Below the pieces are notes generated by a model. The model saw only the letters and a list, made by a program, of their open reading frames with translations. It searched no databases and was not told where the DNA came from. This document shows, one piece after another, positions 24,301 to 37,020 of a stretch of DNA of 64,000 nt (within the stretch, counting starts at the first letter, position 1; the number at the start of each line of letters is the position of its first letter). This DNA is from Rhipicephalus microplus (Eukaryota > Arthropoda > Arachnida > Ixodida > Ixodidae). Both the position numbers and the translations under genes were made by a program. The DNA is taken from the NCBI RefSeq assembly GCF_043290135.1, contig NC_134701.1, positions 6,912,001-6,976,000 on the forward strand, written 5' to 3'.

Positions 24301-27300
24301 CTTTTTTTTCTTTGGGCTGATAGCTTTGAAGATATGTTCTGATGGTGGTGAGAGTAGAGCACGACTGTCTCCATGGCGCAATGGGCTATTCAATCGGCTG
24401 TTAACTGAAAGGTTTGAGTTTCGAGCCCTTGCGCGAGTGGTGTGTTGCTTTTTTATTTTGGGCTGATAGCTTTGAAGATATGTAATGATGGTGGTGAGAG
24501 TGGAGCACGACTGTCTCCGTGGCGCAATTGGCTAGCGCGATCGGCTGTTAACCGAAAGGTTGGAGGTACGAGCCCACCCGGTGGTGGTGCGGCGCTTTTT
24601 TTTCTTTGGGCTGATAGCTTTGAAGATATGTTCTGATGGTGGTGAGAGTGGAGCACGACTGTCTCCATGGCGCAATTGGCTATTCCATCGGCTGTTAACT
24701 GAAAGAATTGAGGTTCGAGCCCTTCCAGGAGTGGTGCGGCGCTTTTTTTTCTTTGGGCTGATAGCTTTGAAGAAATGTTCTGATGGTGGTGAGAGTTGAG
24801 CACGTCTGTCTCCGTGGCGCAATTGGCTAGCGCGGTCGGCTGTTAGTCGAAAGGTTGGAGGTTCGAACCCTCCCGAGAGTGGTGTGTTGCTTTTTTTATT
24901 TTTTGCTGATAGCTTTGAAAATATGTTTAATGGTGGTGAGTGTGGAGCAGGACTGTCTCCGTGACGCAATTGGCTAGCTCGATCGGCTGTTAACCGAAAG
25001 GTTGGAGGTACGAGCCCACCCGGTGGAGGTGCGGCGCTTTTTTTTCTTTGGACTGATAGCTTTGAAGATATGTCCTGATGGTGGTGAGAGTGGAGCACGA
25101 CTGTCTCCGTGGCGCAATTGGCTAGCGCGATCGACTGTTAACTGAAAGGTTGGATGTTCGAGCCCTCCCGGGAGTAGTGTGTTGCTTTTTTTTCTTTGGG
25201 CTGATAGCTTCGAAGATATGTTCTGATGGTGGTGAGAGTGGAGCAGGACTGTCTCTGTGGCGCAATTGGCTGCCGCGATCGGCTGTTAACCGAAAGGTTG
25301 GAGGTACGAGCCCACCCAGAGGAGGTGCGGCGCTTTTTTTTCTTTGGGCTGATAGCTTTGAAGATATGTTCTGATGGTGGTGAGAGTGGAGCACGACTGT
25401 CTCCGTGGCGCAATTGGCTAGCGCGATCGGCTGTTAACCGAAAGGTTGGAGGTTCGAGCGCACCCGGTGGTGGTGCGGCGCTTTTTTTCCTTTGGGCTGA
25501 TAGCTCTGAAGAAATCTTCTGACGGTGGTGAGAGTGGAGCACGAAAGTCTCCGCGGCGCAATTGGCTAGCGCGATCGGCTGTTAACCGAAAGGTTGGAGG
25601 TTGGAGACCTCCCGGGAGTGGTGTGTTGCTTTTTTTATTTTGGGCTGATAGCTTTGAAAATATGTTCTGATGGTGGTGAGTGTGGAGCAGGACTGTCTCC
25701 GTGGCGCAATTGGCTAGCGCGATCGGCTGTAAACCGAAAGGTTGGAGGTACGAGCCTACCCGGTGGAGGTGCGGCGCTTTTTTTTTCTTTGGGCTGATAG
25801 CTTTGAAGATATGTTCTGATGGTGGTGAGAGTGGAGCACGACTGTCTCCGTGGCGCAATCGGCTAATGCGATCGGCTGTTAACCGAAAGGTTGGAGGTGC
25901 GAGCCCTCCCGGGAGTGGTGTGTTGCTTTTTTTATTTTGGGCTGATAGCTTTGAAGATATGCTCTGAAGGTGGTGAGAGTGGAGCACGACTGTCTCCGTG
26001 GCGCAATTGGCTAGCGCGATCGGCTGTTAACCGAAAGGTTGGAGGTACGAGCCCACCCGGTGGTGGTGCGGCGCTTATTTTTCTTTGGGCTGATAGCTTT
26101 GAAGATATGTTCTGATGGTGGTGAGAGTGGAGCACGACTGTCTCCGTGGCGCAATTGGCTAGCGCGATCAGCTGTTAACCGAAAGGTTAGAGGTACGAGC
26201 CCACCCGCTGGTGGTGCGGCGCTTTTTTTTCTTTGGGCTGATAGCTCTGAAGAAATGTTCTGACGGTGGTGTGAGTGGAGCACGACTGTCTTCCGTGGCG
26301 CAATTGGCTAGCGCGATTGGCTGTTATCCGAAAGGTTGGAGGTTCGAGCCCTCCCGGTGGAGGTGCGGCGCTTTTTTTTTCTTTGGGCTGATAGCTTTGA
26401 AGATATGTTTTAATGGTGGTGAGAGTGGAGCGGGACTGTCTCCGTGGCGCAATTGGCTAGCGCGATCGGCTGTTAACCGAGAGGTTGGAAGTTGGAGCCC
26501 GCCCGGTGGTGGTGCGGCAATTTTTTTCCTTTTGGCTGATAGCTCTGAAGAAATGTTCTGACGGTGGTGAGAGTGGAGCACGACTGTCTCCATGGCGCAA
26601 TTGACTATGCGATCGGCTGTCAACTGAAAGGTTGGAGGTTCGAGTCCCGCGGGAGTGGTGTATTGCTTTTTTTTCTTTGGGCTGATAGCTTTGAAGATGT
26701 GTTCTGATGGTGGTAAGAGTGGAGCACGACTGTCTCCGTGGCGCAATTGGCTAGCGCTATCGGCTGTTACCCGAAAGGTTGGAGGTTCGGGCCCACCTGG
26801 TGGTGGTGCGGCGCTTTTTTTTCTTTGGGCTGATAGCTTTGAAGATATGTTCTGATGGTGGTGAGAGTGGAGCACGACTGTCTCCGTGGCGCATTTGGCT
26901 AGCGCGATCGGCTGTTAACCGAAAGGTTGCAGGTACGAGCCCTCCCGGGAGTGGTGTGTTGCTTTTTTTATTTCGGCTTGAAAGCTATGAAGATATGTTC
27001 TGATGCTGGTGAGAGTGGAGCCCGACTCTCCGTGGGGCAATCGGCTAGCGCGATCGGCTGTTAACCGAAAGGTTGGAGGTACGAGCCCACGCAGTGGTGG
27101 TGCGGCGCTTTTTTTTCTTTGGGCTGATAGCTTCGAAGATATGTTCTGATGGTGGTGAGAGTGGAGCAGGACTGTCTCCGTGGCGCAATTGGCTATGCGA
27201 TCGGCTCTTAACTGAAAGGTTGGAGGTTCGAGCCCTTCCGGGAGTAGTGTGTTGCTTTTTTTTCTTTGGGCTGATAGCTTTCAAATTATGTTCTGATGGT

Positions 27301-30300
27301 GGTGAGTGTGGAGCAGGACTGTCTCCGTGAAGCAATTGGCTAGCGCGATCGGCTGTTAACCGAAAGGTTGGAGGTACGAGCACACCCGGTGGAGGTGCGG
27401 CGCTTTTTTTTCTTTGGGCTGATAGCTCTGAAGAAATGTTCTGACGGTGGTGTGAGTGGAGCACGACTGTCTCCGCGGCACAATTGGCTAGCGCGATCGG
27501 CTGTTAACCGAAAGGTTGGAGGTTCGAGCCCTCCCGGGAGTGGTGTGTTGCTTTTTTTATTTTGGGCTGATAGCTTTGAAAATATGTTCTGATGGTGGTG
27601 AGTGTGTAGCAGGACTGTCTCCGTGGCGCAATTGGCTAGCGCTATCGGCTGTAAACCGAAAGGTTGGAGGTACGAGCCTACCCGGTGGAGGTGCGGCGCT
27701 TTTTTTTCTTTGGGCTGATAGCTTTGAAGATATGTTCTGATGGTGGTGAGAGTGGAGCACGACTGTCTCCGTGGCGCAATCGGCTAACGCGATCGGCTGT
27801 TAACCGAAAGGTTGGAGGTGCGAGCCCTCCCGGGAGTGGTGTGTTGCTTTTTTTATTTTGGGCTGATAGCTTTGAAGATATGTTCTGATGGTGGTGAGAG
27901 TGGAGCACGACTGTCTCCGTGGCGCAATTGGCTAGCGCGATCGGCTGTTAACCGAAAGGTTGGAGGTACGAGCCCACCCGGTGGTGGTGCGGCGCTTTTT
28001 TTTCTTTGGGCTGATAGCTTTGAAGATATGTTCTGATGGTGGTGAGAGTGGAGCACGACTGTCTCCATGGCGCAATTGGCTATTCAATCGGCTGTGCACT
28101 GAAAGGTTTGAGGTTCGAGCCCTTCCGGGAGCGGTGTGTTGCTTTTTTTTATTTTGGGCTGATAGCTTTGAAGATATGTAATGATGGTGGTGAGAGTGGA
28201 GCATGACTGTCTCCGTGGCGCAATTGGCTAGCGCGATCGGCTGTTAACCGAAAGGTTGGAGGTACGAGCCCACCCGGTGGTGGTGCGGCGCTTGTTTTTC
28301 TTTGGGCTGATAGCTTTGAAGATATGTTCTGATGGTGGTGAGAGTGGAGCACGACTGTCTCCGTGGCGCAATTGGCTAGCGCGATCAGCTGTTAACCGAA
28401 AGGTTAGAGGTACGAGCCCACCCGCTGGTGGTGCGGCGCTTTTTTTTCTTTGGGCTGATAGCTCTGAAGAAATGTTCTGACGGTGGTGTGAGTGGAGCAC
28501 GACTGTCTCCGTGGCGCAATTGGCTAGCGCGATCGGCTGTTATCCGAAAGGTTGGAGGTTCGAGCCCTCCCGGTGGAGGTGCGGCGCTTTTTTTCTTTGG
28601 GCTGATAGCTTTGAAGATATGTTCTGATGGTGGTGAGAGTGGAGCACGACTGTCTCCATGGCGCAATTGACTATGCGATCGGCTGTCAACTGAAAGGTTG
28701 GAGGTTCGAGTCCCGCGGGAGTTGTGTATTGCTTTTTTTTCTTTGGGCTGATAGCTTTGAAGATGTGTTCTGATGGTGGTAAGAGTGGAGCACGACTGTC
28801 TCCGTGGCACAATTGGCTAGCGCTATCGGCTGTTAACCGAAAGGTTGGAGGTTCGGGCCCACCTGGTGGTGGTGCGGCGCTTTTTTTTCTTTGGGCTGAT
28901 AGCTTTGAAGATATGTTCTGATGGTGGTGAGAGTGGAGCACGACTGTCTCCGTGGCGCAATTGGCTAGCGCGATCGGCTGTTAACCGAGAGGTTGGAAGT
29001 TGGAGCCCACCTGGTGGTGGTGCGGCGATTTTTTTCCTTTTGGCTGATAGCTCTGAAGAAATGTTCTGACGGTGGTGAGAGTGGAGCACGACTGTCTCCA
29101 TGGCGCAATTGACTATGCGATCGGCTGTCAACTGAAAGGTTGGAGGTTCGAGTCCCGCGGGAGTGGTGTATTGCTTTTTTTTCTTTGGGCTGATAGCTTT
29201 GAAGATGTGTTCTGATGGTGGTAAGAGTGGAGCACGACTGTCTCCTTGGCGCAATTGGCTAGCGCTAGCGGCTGGTAACCGAAAGGTTGGAGGTTCGGGC
29301 CCACCTGGTGGTGGTGCGGCGCTTTTTTTTCTTTGGGCTGATAGCTTTGAAGATATGTTCTGATGGTGGTGAGAGTGGAGCACGACTGTCTCCGTGGCGC
29401 AATTGGCTAGCGCGATCGGCTGTTAACCGAAAGGTTGGAGGTACGAGCCCACCCGGTGGTGGTGCGGCGCTTTTTTCCTTTGGGCTGATAGCTTTGAAGG
29501 TATGTTCTGATGGTGGTGAGAGTGGAGCACGACTGTCTCCGTGGCGCAATTGGCTAGCGCGATCGGCTGTTAACCGAAAGGTTGGAGGTACGAGCCCACC
29601 CGGTGGTGGTGCGGCGCTTTTTTTCTTTGGGCTGATAGCTTTGAAGATATGTTCTGATGGTGGTGAGAGTGGAGCACGACTGTCTCCATGGCGCAATTGG
29701 CTATTCAATCGGCTGTGCACTGAAAGGTTTGAGGTTCGAGCCCTTCCGGGAGCAGTGTGTTGCTTTTTTTATTTTGGGCTGATAGCTTTGAAGATATGTA
29801 ATGATGGTGGTGAGAGTGGAGCACGACTGTCTCCGTGGCGCAATTGGCTAGCGCGATCGGCTGTTAACCGAAAGGTTGGAGGTACGAGCCCACCCGGTGG
29901 TGGTGCGGCGCTTGTTTTTCTTTGGGCTGATAGCTTTGAAGATATGTTCTGATGGTGGTGAGAGTGGAGCACGACTGTCTCCGTGGCGCAATTGGCTATC
30001 GCGATCAGCTGTTAACCGAAAGGTTAGAGGTACGAGCCCACCCGCTGGTGGTGCGGCGCTTTTTTTTCTTTGGGCTGATAGCTCTGAAGAAATGTTCTGA
30101 CGGTGGTGTGAGTGGAGCACGACTGTCTCCGCGGCGCAATTGGCTAGCGCGATCGGCTGTTATCCGAAAGGTTGGAGGTTCGAGCCCTCCCGGTGGAGGT
30201 GCGGCGCTTTTTTTCTTTGGGCTGATAGCTTTGAAGATATGTTCTGATGGTGGTGAGAGTGGAGCGCGACTGTCTCCATGGCGCAATTGGCTAGCGCGAT

Positions 30301-33300
30301 CGGCTGTTAACCGAAAGGTTGGAAGTTGGAGCCCACCCGGTGGTGGTGCGGCGATTTTTTTCCTTTTGGCTGATAGCTCTGAAGAAATATTCTGACGGTG
30401 GTGAGAGTGGAGCACGACTGTCTCCATGGCGCAATTCACTATGCGATCGGCTGTCAACTGAAAGGTTGGAGGTTCGAGTCCCGCGGGAGTTGTGTATTGC
30501 TTTTTTTTCTTTGGGCTGATAGCTTTGAAGATGTGTTCTGATGGTGGTAAGAGTGGAGCACGACTGTCTCCGTGGCACAATTGGCTAGCGCTATCGGCTG
30601 TTAACCGAAAGGTTGGAGGTTCGGGCCCACCTGGTGGTGGTGCAGCGCTTTTTTTTCTTTGGGCTGATAGCTTTGAAGATATGTTCTGATGGTGGTGAGA
30701 GTGGAGCACGACTGTCTCCGTGGCGCAATTGGCTAGCGCGATCGGCTGTTAACCGAGAGGTTGGAAGTTGGAGCCCACCTGGTGGTGGTGCGGCGATTTT
30801 TTTCCTTTTGGCTGATAGCTCTGAAGAAATGTTCTGACGGTGGTGAGAGTGGAGCACGACTGTCTCCATGGCGCAATTGACTATGCGATCGGCTGTCAAC
30901 TGAAAGGTTGGAGGTTCGAGTCCCGCGGGAGTGGTGTATTGCTTTTTTTTCTTTGGGCTGATAGCTTTGAAGATGTGTTGTGATGGTGGTAAGAGTGGAG
31001 CACGACTGTCTCCGTGGCGCAATTGGCTAGCGCTAGCGGCTGGTAACCGAAAGGTTGGAGGTTCGGGCCCACCTGGTGGTGGTGCGGCGCTTTTTTTTCT
31101 TTGGGCTGATAGCTTTGAAGATATGTTCTGATGGTGGTGAGAGTGGAGCACGACTGTCTCCGTGGCGCAATTGGCTAGCGCGATCGGCTGTTAACCGAAA
31201 GGTTGGAGGTACGAGCCCACCCGGTGGTGGTGCGGCGCTTTTTTTTCTTTGGGCTGATAGCTTTGAAGGTATGTTCTGATGGTGGTGAGAGTGGAGCAGG
31301 ACTGTCTCCGAGGCGCAATCGGCTAACGCGATCGGCTGCTAACCGAAAGGCTGGAGGTACGAGCCCTCCCGGGAGTGGTGTGTTGCTTTTTATATTTTGG
31401 GCTGATAGCTTTTAAGATACGTTCTGATGGTGGTGAGAGTGGAGCACGACTGTCTCCGTGGCGCAATTGGCTAGCGCGATCGGCTGTTAACCGAAAGTTT
31501 GGAGGTACGAGCCCACCTGGTGGTGGTGCGGCGCTTTTTTTTCTTTGGGCTGATAGCTTTGAAGATATGTTCTGATGGTGGTGAGAGTGGAGCACGACTG
31601 TCTCCAAGGCGCAATTGGCTATTCGATCGGCTGTTAACTGAAAGGTTTGAGGTTCGAGCCCTTCCGGGAGTGGTGTGTTGCTTTTTTTATTTTGGGCTGA
31701 TAGCTTTGAAGATATGTAATGATGGTGGTGAGAGTGGAGCACGACTGTCTCCGTGGCGCAATTGGCTAGCGCGATGGGCTGTTAACCAAAAGGTTGGAGG
31801 TACGAGCCCACCCGGTGGTGGTGCGGCGCTTTTTTTTCTTTGGGCTGATAGCTTTGAAGATATGTTCTGATGGTGTTGAGAGTGGAGCAGGACTGTCTCC
31901 GTGGCGCAATGGGTTAGCGCGATCAGCTGTTAACCGAAAGGTTGGAGGTACGAGCCCACCCGGTGGTGGTGCGGCGCTTGTTATTCTTTGGGCTGATAGC
32001 TTTGAAGATATGTTCTGATGGTGGTGAGAGTGGAGCAGGACTGTCTCCGAGGCGCTATCGGCTAACGCGATCGGCTGTTAACCGAAAGGCTGGAGGTACG
32101 AGCCCTCCCGGGAGTGGTGTGTTGCTTTTTATATTTTGGGCTGATAGCTTTGAAGATACGTTCTGATGGTAGTGAGAGTGGAGCACGGCTGTCTTCATGG
32201 CGCAAGTGGCTAGCGCGATCGGCTGTTAACCGAAAGGTTGGAGGTACGAGCCCTTCCGGGAGTGGTGCGGCGCTTTTTTTTCTTTGGGCTGATAGCTTTG
32301 AAGAAATGTTCTGATGGTGGTGAGAGTTGAGCACGTCGGTCTCCGTGGTGCAATTGGCTAGCGCGGTCGGCTGTTAACCGAAAGTTTGGAGGTTCGAGCC
32401 CTCCCGGGAGTGGTGTGTTGCTTTTTTTATTTTTTGCTGATAGCTTTGAAAATATGTTTTGATGGTTGTGAGTGTGGAGCAGGACTGTCTCCGTGACGCA
32501 ATTGGCTAGCTCGATCGGCTGTTAACCGAAAGGTTGGAGGTACGAGCCCACCCGGTGGAGGTGCGGCGCTTTTTTTTCTTTGGACTGATAGCTTTGAAGA
32601 TATGTCCTGATGGTGGTGAGAGTGAAGCACGACTGTCTCCGTGGAGCAATTGGCTAGCGCGATCGACTGTTAACCGAGAGTTTGAAGGTTCGAACCCACC
32701 CGGTGGTGGTGCGGCGATGTTTTTTCTTTGGGCTGATAGCTCTGAAAAAATGTTCAGACAGTGGTGAGAGTGGAGGACGGCTGTCTTCATGGCGCAAGTG
32801 GCTATGCGATCGGCTGTTAACTGAAAAGTTGGAGGTTCCAGCCCTCCCGGGAGTGGTTTGTTGCTTTTTTTGGGCTGATAGCTTAGAAGATATGTTCTGA
32901 TGGTGGTGAGAGTGGAGCACGACTGTCTCCATGGCGCAATTTGCTAGCGCCATCGGCTGTTAACCGAAAGGTTTGAGGTACGAGCCCACACGGTGGTGGT
33001 CCGGCACTTTTTTTTTATTTGGACTGATAGCTCTGAAGGAATGTTCTGACGGTGGTGAGAGTGGAGCACGACTGTCTCCGTGGCACATTTGGCCAGCGCG
33101 ATCGGCTGTTAACCGAAAGGTTGGAGGTACGAGCCCTCCCGGGAGTGGTGTGTTGCTTTTTTTATTTCGGGCTGAAAGCTATGAAGATATGTTCTGATGC
33201 TGGTGAGAGTGGAGCACGACTGTCTCCGTGGCGCAATCGGCTAGCGCGATCGGCTGTTAACCAAAAGGTTGGAGGTACGAGCCCACGCAGTGGTGGTACG

Positions 33301-33595
33301 GCGCTTTTTTTTCTTTGGGCTGATAGCTTTGAAGATATGTCCTGACGGTGGTGAGAATGGAGCACGACTGTCTCCGTGGCGCAATTGGCTATTCGATCGG
33401 CTGTTAACTTAAAGGTTGGATGTTCGAGCCCTCCCGGGAGTAGTGTGTTGCTATTTTTTATTTGGGCTGATAGCTTCGAAGATATGTTCTGATGGTGGTG
33501 AGAGTGGAGCACGACTGTCTCCGTGGCGCAATTGGCTAGCGCGATCGGCTGTTAACCGAAAGGTTGGAGGTACGAGCCCACCCGGTGGTGGTGCG
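21310..33595 (+). repeat. Segmental duplication, copy B of the ~12.6-kb block
   Basis: Partner of 3,600-16,180. Private differences include the restored GTT at the unit near 26,443 (GAT in copy A at 9,061) and one-base T-run changes such as T8 versus T7 near 28,143. The low divergence suggests a recent duplication or continuing homogenisation. Confidence 0.8.
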
Positions 33596-36500
33596 GCGCT
33601 TTTTTTTTCTTTGGGCTGATAGCTTTGAAGATATGTTCTGATGGTGGTGAGAGTGGAGCACGACTGTCTCCATGGCGCAATTGGCTATTCCATCGGCTGT
33701 TCACTGAAAGGTTTGAGGTTCGAGCCCTTCCGGGAGCGGTGTGTTGCTTTTTTTATTTTGGGCTGATAGCTTTGAAGATACGTTCTGATGGTAGTGAGAG
33801 TGGAGCACGACTGTCTCCGTGGCGCAATTGGCTAGCGCGATCGGCTGTTAACCGAAAGGTTGGAGGTACGAGCCCACCCGGTGGTGGTGCGGCGCTTGTT
33901 TTTCTTTGGGCTGATAGCTTTGAAGATATGTTCTGATGGTGGTGAGAGTGGAGCACGACTGTCTCCGTGGCGCAATTGGCTAGCGCGATCAGCTGTTAAC
34001 CGAAAGGTTAGAGGTACGAGCCCACCCGCTGGTGGTGCGGCGCTTTTTTTTCTTTGGGCTGATAGCTCTGAAGAAATGTTCTGACGGTGGTGTGAGTGGA
34101 GCACGACTGTCTCCGTGGCGCAATTGGCTAGCGCGATCGGCTGTTATCTGAAAGGTTGGAGGTTCGAGCCCTCCCGGTGGAGGTGCGGCGCTTTTTTTCT
34201 TTGGGCTGATAGCTTTGAAGATATGTTCTGATGGTGGTGAGAGTGGAGCGCGACTGTCTCCATGGCGCAATTGGCTAGCGCGATCGGCTGTTAACCGAAA
34301 GGTTGGAAGTTGGAGCCCACCCGGTGGTGGTGCGGCGATTTTTTTCCTTTTGGCTGATAGCTCTGAAGAAATGTTCTGACGGTGGTGAGAGTGGAGCACG
34401 ACTGTCTCCATGGCGCAATTGACTATGCGATCGGCTGTCAACTGAAAGGTTGGAGGTTCGAGTCCCGCGGGAGTTGTGTATTGCTTTTTTTTCTTTGGGC
34501 TGATAGCTTTGAAGATGTGTTCTGATGGTGGTAAGAGTGGAGCACGACTGTCTCCGTGGCACAATTGGCTAGCGCTATCGGCTGTTAACCGAAAGGTTGG
34601 AGGTTCGGGCCCACCTGGTGGTGGTGCGGCGCTTTTTATTCTGTGGGATGATAGCTTTGAAGATATGTTCTGATGGTGGTGAGAGTGGAGCACGACTGTC
34701 TCCGTGGCGCAATTGGCTAGCGCGATCGGCTGTTAACCGAGAGGTTGGAAGTTGGAGCCCACCTGGTGGTGGTGCGGCGATTTTTTTCCTTTTGGCTGAT
34801 AGCTCTGAAGAAATGTTCTGACGGTGGTGAGAGTGGAGCACGACTGTCTCCATGGCGCAATTGACTATGCGATCGGCTGTCAACTGAAAGGTTGGAGGTT
34901 CGAGTCCCGCGGGAGTGGTGTATTGCTTTTTTTCTTTGGGCTGATAGCTTTGAAGATGTGTTCTGATGGTGGTAAGAGTGGAGCACGACTGTCTCCGTGG
35001 CGCAATTGGCTAGCGCTAGCGGCTGGTAACCGAAAGGTTGGAGGTTCGGGCCCACCTGGTGGTGGTGCGGCGCTTTTTTTTCTTTGGGCTGATAGCTTTG
35101 AAGATATGTTCTGATGGTGGTGAGAGTGGAGCACGACTGTCTCCGTGGCGCAATTGGCTAGCGCGATCGGCTGTTAACCGAAAGGTTGGAGGTACGAGCC
35201 CACCCGGTGGTGGTGCGGCGCTTTTTTTTCTTTGGGCTGATAGCTTTGAAGGTATGTTCTGATGGTGGTGAGAGTGGAGCAGGACTGTCTCCGAGGCGCA
35301 ATCGGCTAACGCGATCGGCTGCTAACCGAAAGGCTGGAGGTACGAGCCCTCCCGGGAGTGGTGTGTTGCTTTTTATATTTTGGGCTGATAGCTTTGAAGA
35401 TACGTTCTGATGGTGGTGAGAGTGGAGCACGACTGTCTCCGTGGCGCAATTGGCTAGCGCGATCGGCTGTTAACCGAAAGTTTGGAGGTACGAGCCCACC
35501 TTGTGGTGGTGCGGCGCTTTTTTTTCTTTGGGCTGATAGCTTTGAAGATATGTTCTGATGGTGGTGAGAGTGGAGCACGACTGTCTCCAAGGCGCAATTG
35601 GCTATTCGATCGGCTGTTAACTGAAAGGTTTGAGGTTCGAGCCCTTCTGGGAGTGGTGTGTTGTTTTTTTTTTATTTTGGGCTGATAGCTTTGAAGATAT
35701 GTAATGATGGTGGTGAGAGTGGAGCACGACTGTCTCCGTGGCGCAATTGGCTAGCGCGATGGGCGGTTAACCAAAAGGTTGGAGGTACGAGCCCACCCGG
35801 TGGTGGTGCGGCGCTTTTTTTTCTTTGGGCTGATAGCTTTGAAGATATGTTCTGATGGTGTTGAGAGTGGAGCAGGACTGTCTCCGTGGCGCAATGGGTT
35901 AGCGCGATCAGCTGTTAACCGAAAGGTTGGAGGTACGAGCCCACCCGGTGGTGGTGCGGCGCTTGTTATTCTTTGGGCTGATAGCTTTGAAGATATGTTC
36001 TGATGGTGGTGAGAGTGGAGCAGGACTGTCTCCGAGGCGCAATCGGCTAACGCGATCGGCTGTTAACCGAAAGGCTGGAGGTACGAGCCCTCCCGGGAGT
36101 GGTGTGTTGCTTTTTATATTTTGGGCTGATAGCTTTGAAGATACGTTCTGATGGTAGTGAGAGTGGAGCACGGCTGTCTTCATGGCGCAAGTGGCTAGCG
36201 CGATCGGCTGTTAACCGAAAGGTTGGAGGTACGAGCCCTTCCGGGAGTGGTGCGGCGCTTTTTTTTCTTTGGGCTGATAGCTTTGAAGAAATGTTCTGAT
36301 GGTGGTGAGAGTTGAGCACGTCGGTCTCCGTGGTGCAATTGGCTAGCGCGGTCGGCTGTTAACCAAAAGTTTGGAGGTTCGAGCCCTCCCGGGAGTGGTG
36401 TGTTGCTTTTTTTATTTTTTGCTGATAGCTTTGAAAATATGTTTTGATGGTTGTGAGTGTGGAGCAGGACTGTCTCCGTGACGCAATTGGCTAGCTCGAT

Positions 36501-37020
36501 CGGCTGTTAACCGAAAGGTTCGAGGTACGAGCGCACCCGGTGGAGGTGCGGCGCTTTTTTTTCTTTGGACTGATAGCTTTGAAGATATGTCCTGATGGTG
36601 GTGAGAGTGAAGCACGACTGTCTCCGTGGAGCAATTGGCTAGCGCGATCGACTGTTAACCGAGAGTTTGAAGGTTCGAACCCACCCGGTGGTGGTGCGGC
36701 GATGTTTTTTCTTTGGGCTGATAGCTCTGAAAAAATGTTCAGACAGTGGTGAGAGTGGAGGACGGCTGTCTTCATGGCGCAAGTGGCTATGCGATCGGCT
36801 GTTAACTGAAAAGTTGGAGGTTCCAGCCCTCCCGGGAGTGGTTTGTTGCTTTTTTTGGGCTGATAGCTTAGAAGATATGTTCTGATGGTGGTGAGAGTGG
36901 AGCACGACTGTCTCCATGGCGCAATTTGCTAGCGCGATCGGCTGTTAACCGAAAGGTTTGAGGTACGAGCCCACACGGTGGTGGTCCGGCACTTTTTTTT
37001 TATTTGGACTGATAGCTCTG
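29600..37020 (+). repeat. Second tandem pair of the ~3.98-kb higher-order repeat
   Basis: Variants at 30,005, 31,203, 32,506 and 32,973 recur at 33,989, 35,186, 36,491 and 36,958 (offsets 3,983-3,985). The first member is also the end of segmental copy B, so the short and long repeats are nested. Confidence 0.78.

Noticed and set aside
29287..29952. 221-codon open frame on the + strand, with similar long frames elsewhere on both strands
   Set aside because: It is the translated tRNA-spacer unit repeated in frame where units are 147 bp. There is no codon or domain signal, and the same frames exist on the opposite strand.
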